A program made the position numbers and the translations under genes. From Tyto alba (lineage: Eukaryota > Chordata > Aves > Strigiformes > Tytonidae): a DNA stretch of 64,000 nt. Shown in pieces: positions 24,701-36,700 of this stretch (position 1 is the first letter of the stretch; each line of letters begins with the position of its first letter). Below the pieces are notes generated by a model. It worked only from the letters and a program-made list of their open reading frames with translations. It ran no database searches and was not told the origin of the DNA. Location of the stretch: assembly GCF_018691265.1 (NCBI RefSeq), contig NW_024881276.1, positions 2,542,001-2,606,000 on the forward strand. Direction: 5' to 3'.

Positions 24701-27700
24701 ATCAGGCAGTTTGCTATATCGGGACTGAGGCAGAAATGCCTGAATGACTCAGTCCTACTCCAGATGTCTGTGAAATGGCTCACTATTTGAGCAATAGAGT
24801 CTGACTCACTTCCACGATGCCCTGCACTCCTTAGTGTTTTTGAGCCATTGCTGCCTTTCAAGAAGTAAAACTGGAATCCTGCCAGAATCTCCGCAAAAAC
24901 GATCATGGAATTACAGATATTTTGTTCTCAGATAACACTGTACTTTGAAGCTATGGTTAAGTGTTTTTAATTCTGTATCTTGCATTATGGCAGCTCAAGT
25001 AAAAACCATAAAACGTTTCTTGCAAGCTTCACAATTCCCTATGGGTTGAGAAATCTGTGTCAATGCCAAGCTTAAAAGTAATATTGATTCTAGATGAAAC
25101 TGTCTTCCAGGTCCAGTGGTTGCTTTGGAGTTCGATGGGGATGGTGCTGTGGAAGGATGTCGAAGCACTGTAAATGATGTTTTTAGTGGGACCAAGGTAA
25201 GCTGATGTATTGCTTTATTGACAGAAAATTTTACAGAACTTCTAAGATACTTGATGGTCAAGCTGTAGTGTTGATGTACTGCACAATCTTCTTAGGTTTC
25301 TGAATAGTAAAATCTGAATATCCTATTTTTTTTGTTGGTTTATTTTGGGGTTTTTTTGTACTCAAAACTCAAGATGCTTGTCAGACAAGAATTGCCCTAG
25401 GAAAAAGAGTACTAAATCCCCATATCCATTGAAGAATGGAAGATTTGCACTTAAAACTGTTATTTTGCATAATAGTAAAACCAAGTTCTATAAATACAAT
25501 AGGGAAAAGCTCTGCTCACAGTCTTGTACTGAAGCCTGCTTTGTGATGTCCTAGTCTATTAAATCCTGACAGAGATAATATGGAGGGATTTCAACATTTT
25601 TCAAGGTTTACTTTTGCTGTGTAGGATATTTCAGGATGCCTTCCTTCGAAGGCATTTTTCTTCTTTTTCTGCCAGCTTGTTTTCCTGTAGTTTCTTTACA
25701 CAACACCTCCTTGCTTGCTGTCCCCATTCATCTGAATGGCAATGATTTTCAGAGAGTTTCTGGAAACAATTAGAGCATCCCTGATAATGAGAAAGTGACA
25801 AACCCTTCCTTTGCTTTCAAGCAGCTGTTCAAAGATGACTAGAATTAGAATGTCTTTGAGACCTAGTGTCCATACAGCTCCTTGCTGTCTTTCAGTTCCT
25901 TTTGAAGGAATTCCTTGGAGCTAGACTGCCCAGTTTCTGGACAAAGTTGTCTTGTAATAAGTCATCTCAAGTGCAGCTAGTATTTGCTTTTTTTGTGCCA
26001 GCAAAAACCTGATGTGTAGCGGGCCTTAGTTTGACTCTCTGAGTCTGAAGAATACTAGAACTGGGCAGTGTTGTGATATTACTGATTGTTCTTGTAGCCC
26101 AAAAGTCATCACTGCAAATTTTACCATAAAACTGGGCTCTTTAAGCAGAAGCTTACAGTAGCTTTTTTTTTAGTGTGGTTAGCATATTTTTTTTTCATAC
26201 AAAACAAAGCTGATACTGGGTAGGTAATTTACTGGTTCTTCTAGATCTTTTTCTTTATTCAAAGACTGAAGTGAAATTAATTATTAGAACAAATAACATT
26301 TTATATTTTCTTCATGGAAATGACTGGTATCTGTTGTTTTAATACTGAATGGCCTGATCTGAGATGCATCCAGAAAGCTCAGACTGGGCGCTTCATGCTG
26401 TGAAGTAAGCATTGTTCTTGGAGGTGGTCTGTAGTGTTTGGGTTCTGTCCCAAATGTGAAATTACTTACTGCATCTGGATTTAAAAGCTCTATTTACAGC
26501 CTGGTTCCACAGTAAAATCTATCTCACTTATTTTAGACACTTGTTGCACTGAATTAAGAAGCAGACCTTTGGGCTTCCTAAGAAGTACATATCTTTATTT
26601 AGATAAGATAAAACTCAAAAACTTCTGATGAACACTGGGTTTGTGCATGTATCCCTTGATAATTCAATATCATGAGTATACATTTTTTAGAAAATGTATT
26701 TTTTTCTTGGGACATAATTTAGAAGCAGTTTAGGGGGTAACAAACTTCAGACCTAGTACTACCAGAAGGTTCGGGAATGTTCTATAAAGTGGTTTCACCT
26801 CGTTGTTGGCTGCCCTTATGTTTGAGGGTTGTTACAGTGCTCAGAAAGAATTATAGGTGTTCTTGATCAAGAAACAATGACAAAAGCTCTTAGGAAGACG
26901 TGTATCCTGTAAGGCTTTGCAGGAGATTTATTTGCTTTTCAGCGGGTGGTTACATTTGCGTTTGAAAACCACGGTTAAAAATTATTCAATTCATCCATTA
27001 ATAACCCTGATTTCACCAGGTTTTTGTTTCTGAAATAAATCTGATAAACGACTCTAGATACTCTAGTACCGTTAGAAAAGTTCTTCAGCAGTAGCACCAC
27101 TGGAGTTTTTTGAGCTGTTTGGTAGAAACTATTAGAAGGAAAGTTCTGTGCGATGCGCTTAAGCAGACTTCCTATTTGTGTGGACTAGACAGGCCTGCAC
27201 TCTTTACCTCTGGTGTTCTTTCTGGTGTCTTGCACCTTTTTTGGCACGCTTTCTAGTGTTGTTCCTTGGTCTCATCACTTATAAAATAATCTGAAAAATA
27301 TAAATGGTAATATCCTGGTAGGGAGGGACGTTGAAAGGAGGTATTCAACTGTTGTGACCATGGTACCAATCGCTGTCACACCAAACAACTGCCAAATAAT
27401 TAGTGGATATTCTTAAGTCCCTTCAATGAGACGTCTACCATGTGTCCAAGCAACAGCCTAGGGAACTACTTGCTTTGTTTTAAATTGGAAATTTACCAGA
27501 CAACGGGATATTCATCTTAAAAGGTAGTTTTAGTAAACCAATTCGAGGGAGTGTCATAGTTGACATTCACGTGGTATTCTGAGCTGAAGCAGAGACGTGG
27601 TGACTGTAGGAGCGGAGTTGTCTGGAATGACCCGTTCCCACAGCCCTAGTGCACTTCACTAGCGCACTTCAAGTTTTTTGAGGGGAATATAGTGCAAGGG

Positions 27701-28183
27701 AGTCTTTGTCCAGGAGTGGTGGGGGAAAACAAACACACAAAAACTTTAGACTACCATTAAGCTTGCTTTTAAGAGAAAGGCAGAGTTTTACTTTACCAAG
27801 AAAGTACATCTAAGCGGACGCTAGCTGAACCGGTGACGCCTGAATAATTGAGCCCAAAACTTTAAATTCCTGTTAGCGGAAGGCTAGGGTTGCTGCGGCT
27901 GGGCTGTCTTCTAGGAACAGGTAACAGCATCAGGGCTGAGAGAATTCTAGCACTGTTCTCTCATGGAGTGAAAACCAACAGAGTTGAGCCTCTCGTGAAA
28001 TGCAAAAATAAAAATAACCATTACTGGCTCTGAATGAGCAAAGACTACTTGAACTTCTTTCTTACTGATGCGTAACTATTTCCTTGTTTAATAAAACAGG
28101 TTTTTGTATCAGAGAGCAAGGCATCAGCATCTCAAGACGTAGACAATTTCTACAACTTCGCTGACATGCAGATGGGAATGTGA
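11896..28183 (+). CDS. RP2: RP2, ARL3 GTPase-activating protein (five coding exons)
   Basis: The CDS joins 11896-12081, 21535-22200, 23829-23943, 25111-25196 and 28100-28183, giving 378 residues. RP2 (XRP2) is the GAP for ARL3 and works in ciliary and photoreceptor cargo release. Residues 2-3 (Gly-Cys) form the dual myristoylation/palmitoylation site. About 62-257 form the TBCC/CARP beta-helix, and about 258-378 the NDPK-like C-terminal domain. Arg146 (codon 21784-21786) corresponds to human Arg118, the arginine finger. Glu166 (21844-21846) corresponds to human Glu138, which contacts ARL3. Exons 2-5 have the same coding lengths as human (666, 115, 86 and 84 nt). All introns are GT-AG. The start has a strong Kozak context (GCGCCATGG). 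Protein and exon structure leave little doubt. The oddity is 28 extra residues in exon 1, including polyglutamine. Confidence 0.97.
11941..12000 (+). repeat. RP2: CAA/CAG trinucleotide repeat coding for Q20 in RP2
   Basis: Twenty consecutive glutamine codons comprise 3 CAG and 17 CAA, ending in 12 CAA in a row. The CAG codons are all in the 5' half, at positions 1, 5 and 8 of the tract. Human RP2 has no such tract. The pure CAA end suggests recent slippage expansion. Length may vary between individuals or be affected by sequencing error. Confidence 0.95.
12092..12154 (+). repeat. 21-bp tandem repeat, 3 copies
   Basis: Three copies of a unit like gggtatcggccggctgtcgcg lie 10 bp after the exon 1 donor. 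'TATCGG' recurs at 12095, 12116 and 12137, which gives an exact 21-bp period. The period is a multiple of three, so in the RP2 frame the unit would encode seven-residue repeats (V/L-S-A-G-C-R-G) if the intron were retained. Confidence 0.9.
12459..12616 (+). repeat. GC-rich minisatellite, 20-21 bp period
   Basis: Seven to eight tandem units of the type ggcccggcccggcctggggg are present. 'CCTGGGG' recurs at 12473, 12493, 12513, 12534, 12554, 12575 and 12595. Every unit has a run of at least six Gs, so plus-strand DNA or RNA could form G-quadruplexes. Such arrays are often unstable and hard to assemble. Confidence 0.9.
12664..12918 (+). repeat. Direct repeat copy B in RP2 intron 1
   Basis: This 255-bp segment is nearly identical to 11169-11405. 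The match starts and ends abruptly with TCCC at both ends and does not extend into the flanks. Its T tract (12713-12725 and 12727-12760) is longer than in copy A. With copy A it brackets the RP2 promoter and exon 1, about 1.5 kb apart in the same orientation. Confidence 0.9.
17070..17081 (-). promoter_or_regulatory. LTR TATA-like box (antisense)
   Basis: The minus strand reads CTATTTAAGAGG. It sits downstream of a CCAAT-like GTCAATCAGC (about 17104-17113) and of the heat-shock element. The order HSE, CCAAT, TATA resembles a compact promoter directed against RP2. Activity is untested. Confidence 0.45.
17159..17173 (-). promoter_or_regulatory. Perfect heat-shock element in intronic LTR
   Basis: The plus strand reads CTTCGAGAAGCTTCT, three perfect alternating nTTCn/nGAAn units. 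The minus strand is identical to the site at 9823-9837. It lies about 80-100 bp upstream of the antisense TATA-like box. Confidence 0.6.
21535..22200 (+). CDS. RP2: RP2 exon 2 (residues 63-284)
   Basis: This 666-nt exon encodes the whole TBCC/CARP beta-helix and the start of the C-terminal domain. Cys-rich rungs (such as DCENC, DCVNC and DCKDC) and the QQFRTRDC segment with arginine-finger Arg146 are visible. Further conserved stretches include TQPIIESS, the aromatic-rich [11 protein letters not shown] and [11 protein letters not shown]. The acceptor follows an 18-T tract and CTCCAG. The donor is GAG followed by GTAAGC. The first codon is ATT (Ile) where human has Val. No frame disruption is present. 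Confidence 0.97.
22201..23828 (+). other. RP2: RP2 intron 2
   Basis: The intron is 1.63 kb, from GTAAGC to TTAACAG. It contains a T tract (22636-22659) and a TG dinucleotide repeat (23365-23382, nine units). Nothing else is recognised. Confidence 0.93.
23829..23943 (+). CDS. RP2: RP2 exon 3 (residues 285-322 plus one base)
   Basis: This 115-nt exon begins [20 protein letters not shown] and ends at the first base of the Gly323 codon, as in human. It lies in the NDPK-like C-terminal domain. The acceptor is TTAACAG and the donor AAG followed by GTGAGT. Confidence 0.96.
23944..25110 (+). other. RP2: RP2 intron 3
   Basis: The intron is 1.17 kb, from GTGAGT to CTTCCAG. I see no repeat or gene in it. 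Confidence 0.93.
25111..25196 (+). CDS. RP2: RP2 exon 4 (residues 323-351)
   Basis: This 86-nt exon completes Gly323 and continues [15 protein letters not shown] to SGTK, which matches the human PVIALEFNGDGAVE region. The acceptor is CTTCCAG and the donor AAG followed by GTAAGC. Confidence 0.96.
25197..28099 (+). other. RP2: RP2 intron 4
   Basis: The intron is 2.90 kb, from GTAAGC to AAAACAG. It is AT-rich, with short T runs near 25325-25358 and 26161-26195. I recognise no gene or element in it. Confidence 0.93.
28100..28183 (+). CDS. RP2: RP2 exon 5, coding part (residues 352-378)
   Basis: The exon encodes [17 protein letters not shown] followed by [10 protein letters not shown] and a TGA at 28181-28183. 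This matches the human C-terminus (VDSFYNFADIQMGI) in length and motif. Confidence 0.96.
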   Translation, partial: VFVSESKASASQDVDNFYNFADMQMGM

Positions 28184-29301
28184 AGTTTAACGTGAAGGTG
28201 TTCACATATGGTTTCTCTCGGCACTTGAAGGTTACTTGGATTGAATATTGCAGTAGTATCTGAGAAGTTTTGTCATTTGACTTTATATTTCTCATATATC
28301 CCATTTATAAAGCTGTTGGTGGTTTTAATACCATATTACCTGAACTGGAGTAAATGGCACAGCTCCCCATGTGCGTTGTGTTTGAAACTTACATTTCAAC
28401 TTCAGAAACAACGGAGGCTTTCTACTAACTCTTCACAGTGATTTCTAAACTTCTATTGACACTTGAATATTTCTTGTCAACACCTAATGGTAATACATAT
28501 TTGAAAAGTGCAATGTTGATCCAAATGTGATGCAGTAGTTACTGTTATCTTTAACTCAGACACATTGTTTAGAAAGTGCATTTATGTGGAACTCGCTGTT
28601 CAGAACTTGCCCACATGCAAATTTGTCTTCACGGGGGACCAGGGAGGGAGCTGTAGTCGTTGACTTATTTCTGAAAGCCTAGTCTGAAATGAATTCTCCT
28701 TATAGCACGCTTTCCGAAGCAGTGCGTGACTTACAAGATGTACATCTGGCTTATTCTGCTTCAGCATATTTTTTGAATAAGGTTGTTTGCCGCAGCATTT
28801 ATGCCGAGAGTTGTCGCAGCGGCATTCTGGTGAGCGAGCACTCGCCAGGCTCTTCTGCTTTGAGGTGAATTCTGAGCACGAGTGTTCTGCTGAAGGTGCT
28901 CTAAGGTCCACTCAGGGTCTCCGGCGTTACAGCTGCCTCTGGTATTCCCAAGTCACATATGGGATATACACGAGGTTTCCTTGGGCTCGGAGCAGTAATT
29001 CTCTGGCACCGTTGTTTGGTAGAAGGAGCATACAGCAACAAGGAGTCAGAGGAGGGCTTGGATGGTGTTAAAAAAAGCTCCTCCTCGCTAGACCCCAGGA
29101 GAAGGGTTTTTACACTCAGTAGTAGTGCTGAAGATTTGGCTGTAAAGTACTATACACTGCTGTAGGGCTTATTTTGGATTAATTCTAAAAACAGACCGAA
29201 GAAGTGCTACTAGCATTTTGGGAGATGCATTTGAATAGTGATCAGTAAGGATGCTTATTGCTATATAGTGCATATTAGAATGCAAATCTAGATGGGTATT
29301 A

Positions 29302-29307
29302 AATAAA
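29302..29307 (+). terminator. RP2: Candidate proximal poly(A) signal AATAAA
   Basis: A canonical hexamer about 1.1 kb after the RP2 stop, followed by T-rich sequence (ttgatttattttttgc). Confidence 0.4.
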
Positions 29308-29924
29308 TGATTGATTTATTTTTTGCATATTATATTATTACTGAATTTTCTACATGAATTTAAAGCTTATGGCCAGGCTTACAAGCCCTGTGTAATACTT
29401 GAACAGATTGTGCGTGCAGATGCACAAAACCAAATTTCTTAATGAAAAGTGTGGCTTGCCAGTTGATGTAGCCTTTAGAATCCATTGAACGGACTGGGGC
29501 TGTGTTGAGGTGCTAAAACAATAATTTCGTCATTATGGTCATCTGTCAAAAGGGAAGATCTTGCGCATCTTAACTGAAAATGAGTCTCAACTCATCAGTT
29601 TCACAGCTCTGGAGCTCCAAAAGTGGGTAGCTAAAAACACATCTCTTCCTGATTTTTTAGAATTAGCACATGAGAGAATCTGTTCTCTTGAAATTCATAA
29701 TTCTGTCATGCCCAAGAGATGTTCTGAGCTGTTATTTTGTTGCTACTAGGCAAATGCTTGCCTTTAGTTTAAACTACATACCTAGAATATGTCCTTAGGA
29801 CCTCTTGCTTCAGGTTACGCGTAGATTAACTGAGGAAGATCATCTCCTGAAGTCACTAAACCATTGGTGTACTGAAGGTAAGAAGAATGTCACTTCTGTG
29901 AAATGTTTTGATTTGACAATGTGA

Positions 29925-29930
29925 AATAAA
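29925..29930 (+). terminator. RP2: Candidate poly(A) signal AATAAA
   Basis: A canonical hexamer about 1.7 kb after the RP2 stop, with modest G/T content downstream. Confidence 0.35.
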
Positions 29931-30693
29931 ATCAGACTGCCACCAGAATTTGACTGGTAGTGGAAAGTAACACTTATTTGCACTTAGCCAGCCAAGACTT
30001 TTTTCAGTAAGTGTGAGGAGAGGCTGTGAAAACAGCTAAAAATTTTAGATTGATCTCCAAAGTACTAGCGCAGCTCATCAATGTGTATTTGCAGGAATTA
30101 TTCTAGATACGTATAGTAAATGTATCTTTCTGATATGGACAGTACATTAAAATTGTGTAATGTACTTCAGATCTGTCATTGTGTAACTTATCAAAGCGGT
30201 GCATATATAGGACCATTGGGGTCGCTAACCTTTTACATGTAATATTTGCAAATTTATATGCTGATACATGATTATATGTATGTTTATAGTTTTATTTTTT
30301 TGTATCATCAACCTACTCTGGAAACAAAGTGCTAAATTGGTTTTTGTGACTACTTTTGCTGGAGGACAGGATGATTAAATGAAACTGAATCTAGGCTTAA
30401 AACAGTGGGAAAACTTTAGAAAAGAGCAGAATGTTGACTTTTTTTTTTTTTTACATTGATAGCCTGCTTACCAACACAAAGAGTTTTTAATAAAAACCCC
30501 TCTAATGAAGGAGTTTCTCAATCCAATAATTTATCTTTTGACTTCAATTTCTTGTTACTGGGTGTTAAGAACACTTCTAGCCTAAGCATCAGGTATTGTA
30601 AATGTTACAGAAGGGTACGTGCTTCATGTAGTCTCTGTACATTTGTTGTGTAGCTTTTTATCTAATTCGGATTGTCCTGTGAACGTGATTGAT

Positions 30694-30699
30694 AATAAA
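30694..30699 (+). terminator. RP2: Candidate distal poly(A) signal AATAAA
   Basis: A canonical hexamer in 'gataataaacattg', about 2.5 kb after the RP2 stop. A T/G-containing stretch (ctggattctggaagacttttt) lies 16-40 bp downstream. I judge it the likeliest main RP2 3' end. Confidence 0.5.
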
Positions 30700-30715
30700 C
30701 ATTGAAAATTTAAAC

Positions 30716-33700
30716 TGGATTCTGGAAGACTTTTTAAAATGAGAAAATATCGCAAAACATAATTACATTATATTAAGTATAAAAGCTGAATTCAGTGTTT
30801 AAACAGGGACTTTAAAGAGATATTCACAGCTAACTGAAAATAAACATTAACTCTGCATCATCCATCTGCCAAAAAGGTCAATTTTTGACAGCAGGGATTT
30901 TTCCCCAGAGTCACCCAGTATATGATTGATTTTACGCTGCCGTTTTCCTAGTAAAATATGGAAGAAGGTATTCCTATATTGGTCTGTAGAGATACAAGTA
31001 CAGAGGTTCCTGGATGGGGGCTGTTAAAGTACTTCCCCCTGATCTGTGTGTGCATGTGGTTGTTTCTTTCTGTTTTGTGTTTTTTAACTTGTGAAAGTTT
31101 TGTGCTTTTTAACTGCGCTTGCCTCTTTGGGTGCTAGGTGCATGCTAACGATGTGCTCACAGCAAAACCAGGTTGTGGTGGTTATATAGTAGAATTGTTC
31201 AGTTAGAAAGCAGTTGCTTTGTATATCCCATTTAACATCTGAAAACAGGTAAAACCTCCTGAAAACAAGTAAACAGATAATAAAATCCCAAACTCAGCTT
31301 TAAACTGGTCAGAAATGGGTCTTCCAACTAGAGATAGTCTAGGGTAACTTTGACAAAGTGTAAGTGCTTGATAAGAACATGAAGTACTTAATCAGTATAA
31401 TTTTCTTTTTAATATGTTGTATTAAACTGTGAAGCTTTAGAAAAATCAAAGCTTTTGGTTTATACTTGGCTATTATTGTACAATATTTCAGTTTAAAAAA
31501 AAAAAAATCTTGTACCCCAGTTGGATCTGAGTTGCCTAGTAATCCTGTTTATGTAATATCGAAGTCACAGAAAAGCTGTCTTTAAGTATTTTCACAATTT
31601 TTACCAATGACATCCTCATCCTAACATGCAGAAGATCTGTATCTGTGCTCCAATTGCCAGGAAGTCACCCACTTTCTTTTGTCGTACCTAATAGTCATGC
31701 ATAAAATGCGTGTATTTCAGTCATCACGTACCAGGCTGCACTTGCATAACTGGGGTAGATTTTGGTTTTTTAAATCCAAAAAGCAGCCAAAAAAACTTCT
31801 TATAAAATAGGCGCTCCAGTCATTCTAACAGGAGCAAAAAAGAGTTTCACTGACTGAAGCATGAGCGGGAACTCTGTAGCTGAATTTCTTCTCCTAAATG
31901 CTGTCTTTTAAGTGTTTAGGCTTTATTCATACAGCATTCAGCTTTCTGTGCATATTTAAATCAGTGTTGCTGATAATATCTTCTAGAAGGTGTTGATTCC
32001 CCAGGCTTTTTTCTAAAGATTTAATAAGAGCTGCTGTGAAATGAATCTTTTAAGACCTCATAGCAGCCCAGGTGCTTGCCTGAGTAGTTACAAAACCAGG
32101 CTTTTTGTTCCCAAGTTCCTTGTTGACTACTTTGGACCTTTGTGCCATTTCTTTTTTGAGTTAATGAGTAAGCCTTCCGACTCCCTAACGCTGACCTAGG
32201 TTTTTGGAGGTCTGCAGCAACAGCTCTTCCAAGGCATGATTAAACCTGATCTTAAAATCTCTGAATTCTAGTCCCAACAGTATTGAAAGCTATGAATAAG
32301 TGCTGATTTTAAGCATTGTCTCTAGCAGGCATGGATTTGAGTGGGATTGTGCAAGCAGGCTGCAGTGCTTCATTAAGTTGTGTGCTGTAGTACTGCATTC
32401 TTGCTGCAAGCTGTTGGAAAGCAGCTTGGTGGTGGTCCACCCTGTTCCCTGGACACCGCAGAGCTCGCACTACTAGCTACAGCAATTTGCTGAGGGTAAC
32501 AATTTCTGCAAGATATTAACTTGCTGTATTGTCCGCCTGGAGGTTTTCCTTGAAGCAAGCTAGTCTGAGCTCTGTCTCTCAACACAACCATTTATGTATG
32601 GGAGAACATTATGAGCATCAAACCTGGTAGAAGCAGGAGGTACAGGAGGCTTCCCTGAATGGTTGGGAGTCATGGGGTGTTAACAGGCCAGACATTAGTA
32701 TCTTGGTGTCCGGTTTGATAGAAGAACACTTGTTACTGCATTCATCTCTTCGGCATGCCTGGTTGCCATAAGACTGCTGCTGGTAACGTCTGTGGTCATG
32801 CACTCTTCCCGATGCCTCTGTAGTCATCGCGGGTTCTGAGTGAGAGAGAGAAGAGAAGGAGGGGAAGTGAGAGAAGCTTTTAAAAAAGCTCCGAAATTTT
32901 CTGAGTGCGCAAAGAAAAATGTGCAACTGCTCATTCCTTCATCTTTTTGTGCATCTAGGATAATCCCCAGCTATCTACGATTTCACAGCTAGAGTATCTG
33001 GGGATCTTCCCAGAATGTATTAAGCAACATGACCAGCATCTGTCAAGTACGAGTCGCCCTCTTTCCAGTTGCACAAGGCTTTAGAATTGCCGGTGTTGTC
33101 AAGGGTCTAAGAGACCTTCCAAACCCATGTGGATTTCCCTCACATCCATCTCTTAGAGCTACTATAGAAAATTTGTCCTTCAAAGCATCAGGTAAAGTTG
33201 GTAGATAGGAAGTGGTGAGGTTGCAATGCTCCTGAACGGCCTTTAAATGAGTTTTTGACATTCCCAAACTGCAAAGGCTAAAAGCAGCGTGCTGTCACAG
33301 GTTCTACCCAAACCATAAGGTTAAATTTAAGGATAGGCACCTCTGCAGTACTGGGTGCTCAAAGGACTCTGCGTCTGGATGACAGCGGTATGTATCTGCT
33401 TTTCCCCCTTCATTTTACCCCAAGTATTGTGGTGAAGAAGTCGCAGCTCACAGAGTCATGTGAGAATCTTCATTTTCGTTTTTAGGAACCTTTTGTTCTT
33501 ATAGTGAAGAAAACTTTAACAGGTTGGGTTTGGGGTTTTTTGTTGGTTGGTTGTTTTTTTGCTGTTTGAGCCATTAAACTCAATCTCTCAAAAATAAAAA
33601 AATAAAACACGAAACAAATGTTTTAGGGGGGTGGGGTGACTGTTGGCTTGTGATTTCTGAGCACTGAAGGGAGCAGCAGCCTTACTTCCCCCTACTTACT

Positions 33701-36700
33701 GGATGCTGACTGCTGTAAGGGAGATTTCCCCCAAACTGCACATATGGCAATGCAGATGCAGCTAACTTTGCGACCTTTTTAGGCAACAGACACAATTTGT
33801 TTCCTCACTAACACAAGCATAAGATGTATTCATCGATTCTTTTTTGTTAAGTACTTACTTGAATGCATTTAAGGTACAGAGCCGTAATACTGATAGGTTT
33901 TGAAAGCTGCTGGCAGTCCTCTCCATTCTATGTTACTGTCTTAGAAGGAGAAAGATAAATCGAAGGTCTCCCTAAGCACAAAACTTTGAACTTGTCAGAT
34001 CCTGGGAAGTGAAGCTGGCACATTTTGCTCTAAGGAAAGTAAATGCTTCGTGATTGTGGAGGTACTTTTTTTTCTTTTTTTTTTTTTTCCCCCCCCTGAA
34101 TGTGCTGTTCTTTTTGTGAGGGGAGACCTTTCCCCCACCCCTATTTCTGAAGTCCCTCCATAAAAACCACTTCAGGGGCTTTTCTTAAAGGGTTCTGGAG
34201 ATTAAATGGAAGGGCTGTACTATGACCTGAGGGCATCTTTTGATAGCTGCCCCAACAGGTGCTAAAGCATTGGATTCAGTGTTAGAGGTAAAGGCAATCT
34301 TCTGAAGCTCGGAGTGCTTTTTGCTGCTATTTCTAATAGTATCAGAAACGGTTTTAGTCACGAGAGGGCTTGAAGACAGCTAGCCATCCTTAGATGAGAT
34401 TCTGCTTTGCATTTTTTTCCGCAGAAGCATTCAAGTTACTCCACAGTGATAATTAGCTCTCTCCTTTGCAGGTGGGTGTTTGTGCTTTATGATAACACTT
34501 CAATAATTTTGCTCATTGTGAAAGGAAAAAACGGGAGTTAAGCTTTCCCATCTCTCGGCGGTAGCTGCCAATGCTTGCTCTGGTTTCAAACACGTTGCAG
34601 CGAGGTTTCAGCAGTGGTATCCGATCTAGCAATGAAGGGAGTTTTATGCAGCATCTACGTGTTTCAGAGGAAGGTGCTATATCAGGCTTTGGTATCTGTG
34701 TGTTTATCAGAGTCAACTAGAATTGCTGCCCATGGAGGCTTCTACGTGCAGGCTGGGAATGCTGCAAAGACCTGGAGGTAAGGGATATGAATTAACTTGC
34801 CAGGCCTTTACAGTTCTTACTTCTCCCCGCCACTCCTCCATGATATTACAGCGTGTTTGTTGTTTTTTACTTCTCTGGCATCTGGTCAGAGATTGCAGGT
34901 TTTGTAGGGAAAAAAAAAAAAAAAAACAAAAAAAAACAAAAAAAACCAAAACACTTTCCTGTTGAAATGCACTGAAAACTTCTAGGTGTTTCAGTCTGAG
35001 ATGCTTCTTCTGTGGCTCTAGTCCACGTTAAACTCTGCGTGACCCTGCTCCTCAGACGCTAAACATTACTTGAGTGTAACTTTCTCGATACCCTAACGTA
35101 CTATGGGCAGCATTTGTAGAGCTGAATAATGACTTGGTTCAACTTTGGTATATACACATATATGTTATTTTATCCTGACCGTATCTCTTCTAGTTTCCGG
35201 AGCATTTCTCCCTTGGGAAGACTTCATGTTTGTGCTATACTTTATCAACATGTTAACATCTGGCTTTGTAAATGCCTTATATTCTCTAGGTGCATACGAG
35301 CATCTGTAGTTCATCCTTTCTCGAGGAAATGTGGAAATTGGGTTGCATATGTCCTTAAAAAGAACAACAGCGTACAACCTACTTCCTATGTGTTCCTCTT
35401 GCTCAGTGTTTCTATAGAAATCCATAGCAAGTCTAAACGCAATTCTGTGTAAATTCTTACCAAGTGGTAAAATAGTTTGCTAGAAGTTACACAGATAATA
35501 AAAAATGTATTTGCACATAAAAGCATTTACTGAAATTAGGAGCCCCACGGACTTTCTGCCACAGGTTTTCCCATGTCACCTATCTTAGGGCCCTGAGCAC
35601 ACCCCGTACAGCTGTGGATTTACTGTAGAACTAGAGGTTTGGATGTCGTCTTCTGCTGACATGTGGCAGCCAGTGCGGGGGGGAGGGGGGTGATTCCAGG
35701 CATGAGAAATGAAGATAGCTGCACAGCACCTTTCCCGGGTTGGGCTGCATCTGTTCCTGATGAAGTCATTCATCTAGAAAGTAATTTGGCAGGAGACTTC
35801 TCATAGGAATGTTTCCTTCACTGATGGGAATATACGTTCTTCGTAGTCCTTCAGAATGACAGAGACTTTAAACACTATGTATATACACTCTACTAAGCAG
35901 GTTTCACGGATGCAAAAAATAGAAATTGTTTTCAAATCCAAATGAAGATATTGGTACTTGAAAACGGTTACTTCTTAATTTAACTCAACCAGACTTTAAA
36001 TTCCTTCTATGAGTAGAAAACATGTCTTTTTCTAGGTTTTATCACTCTGAATTTTCTTAATTTTGGACTTAAAATCTCTTGTCTAAAAATCATTATTGCC
36101 TGACCTAGTCTAAAAATCATTATTGCCTGACCTACTGCCTGGACCACCTGGTTTGAAGTAGAGGATTCTACAAGTGGTGGTGGGGGAGGTAGGGGGAGAG
36201 TGCTCTTGGTATTTTACTTGATGTTGTGGTTTTCTGAAGTTGCTCACAGTGTTTTCCTGACAAGTATATATTAATGAACAGAAGGCAAATGAGGTGATTG
36301 CTGGCGCGTGAAGGAATTCATACATGTCAGCATCACTGTTTGGTTGTGGTCTAACTGCATTTGTAGAAAGCTACATTTTTTACTATGCACAGGGATATTA
36401 ACCAGCAATTCAAAAGAAAAAAAAGACTGGTTTTAGGGTTGCTTTGTTTTTTGTTTCTTTGTTTTTTTGTTTGTTGGGTTTTTTTTCCCATCAGCAGCAG
36501 GTGGTAGATCCACAGAAATCCTTGTCAGCAGTGATTTACAGTCAGAAGCCTACATGGATTCGGTGAAAGCTGACTTGGACAAGTACTTGGAGAAGTGATC
36601 TGTTGAGGGTTTCTAAACAGACGTGCCACATCCTGCTTGGGAAATCCAAGCAAGAAGTAGTTGGAGGCTTGCAGAGTACGTGGGGGAAGTATCTTACTGT

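Larger units (their letters stand above)
28184..30715 (+). other. RP2: RP2 3' UTR (probable extent)
   Basis: AT-rich sequence without splice-supported genes follows the RP2 stop. Candidate poly(A) signals lie at 29302, 29925 and 30694. A 3' UTR of about 2.5 kb to the last one would resemble human RP2, which also has a long 3' UTR. The end point is inference. Confidence 0.6.

Noticed and set aside
30456..30653. A 65-codon frame just before the distal poly(A) signal
   Set aside because: It lies in the presumed RP2 3' UTR, has no recognisable domain and is AT-rich.
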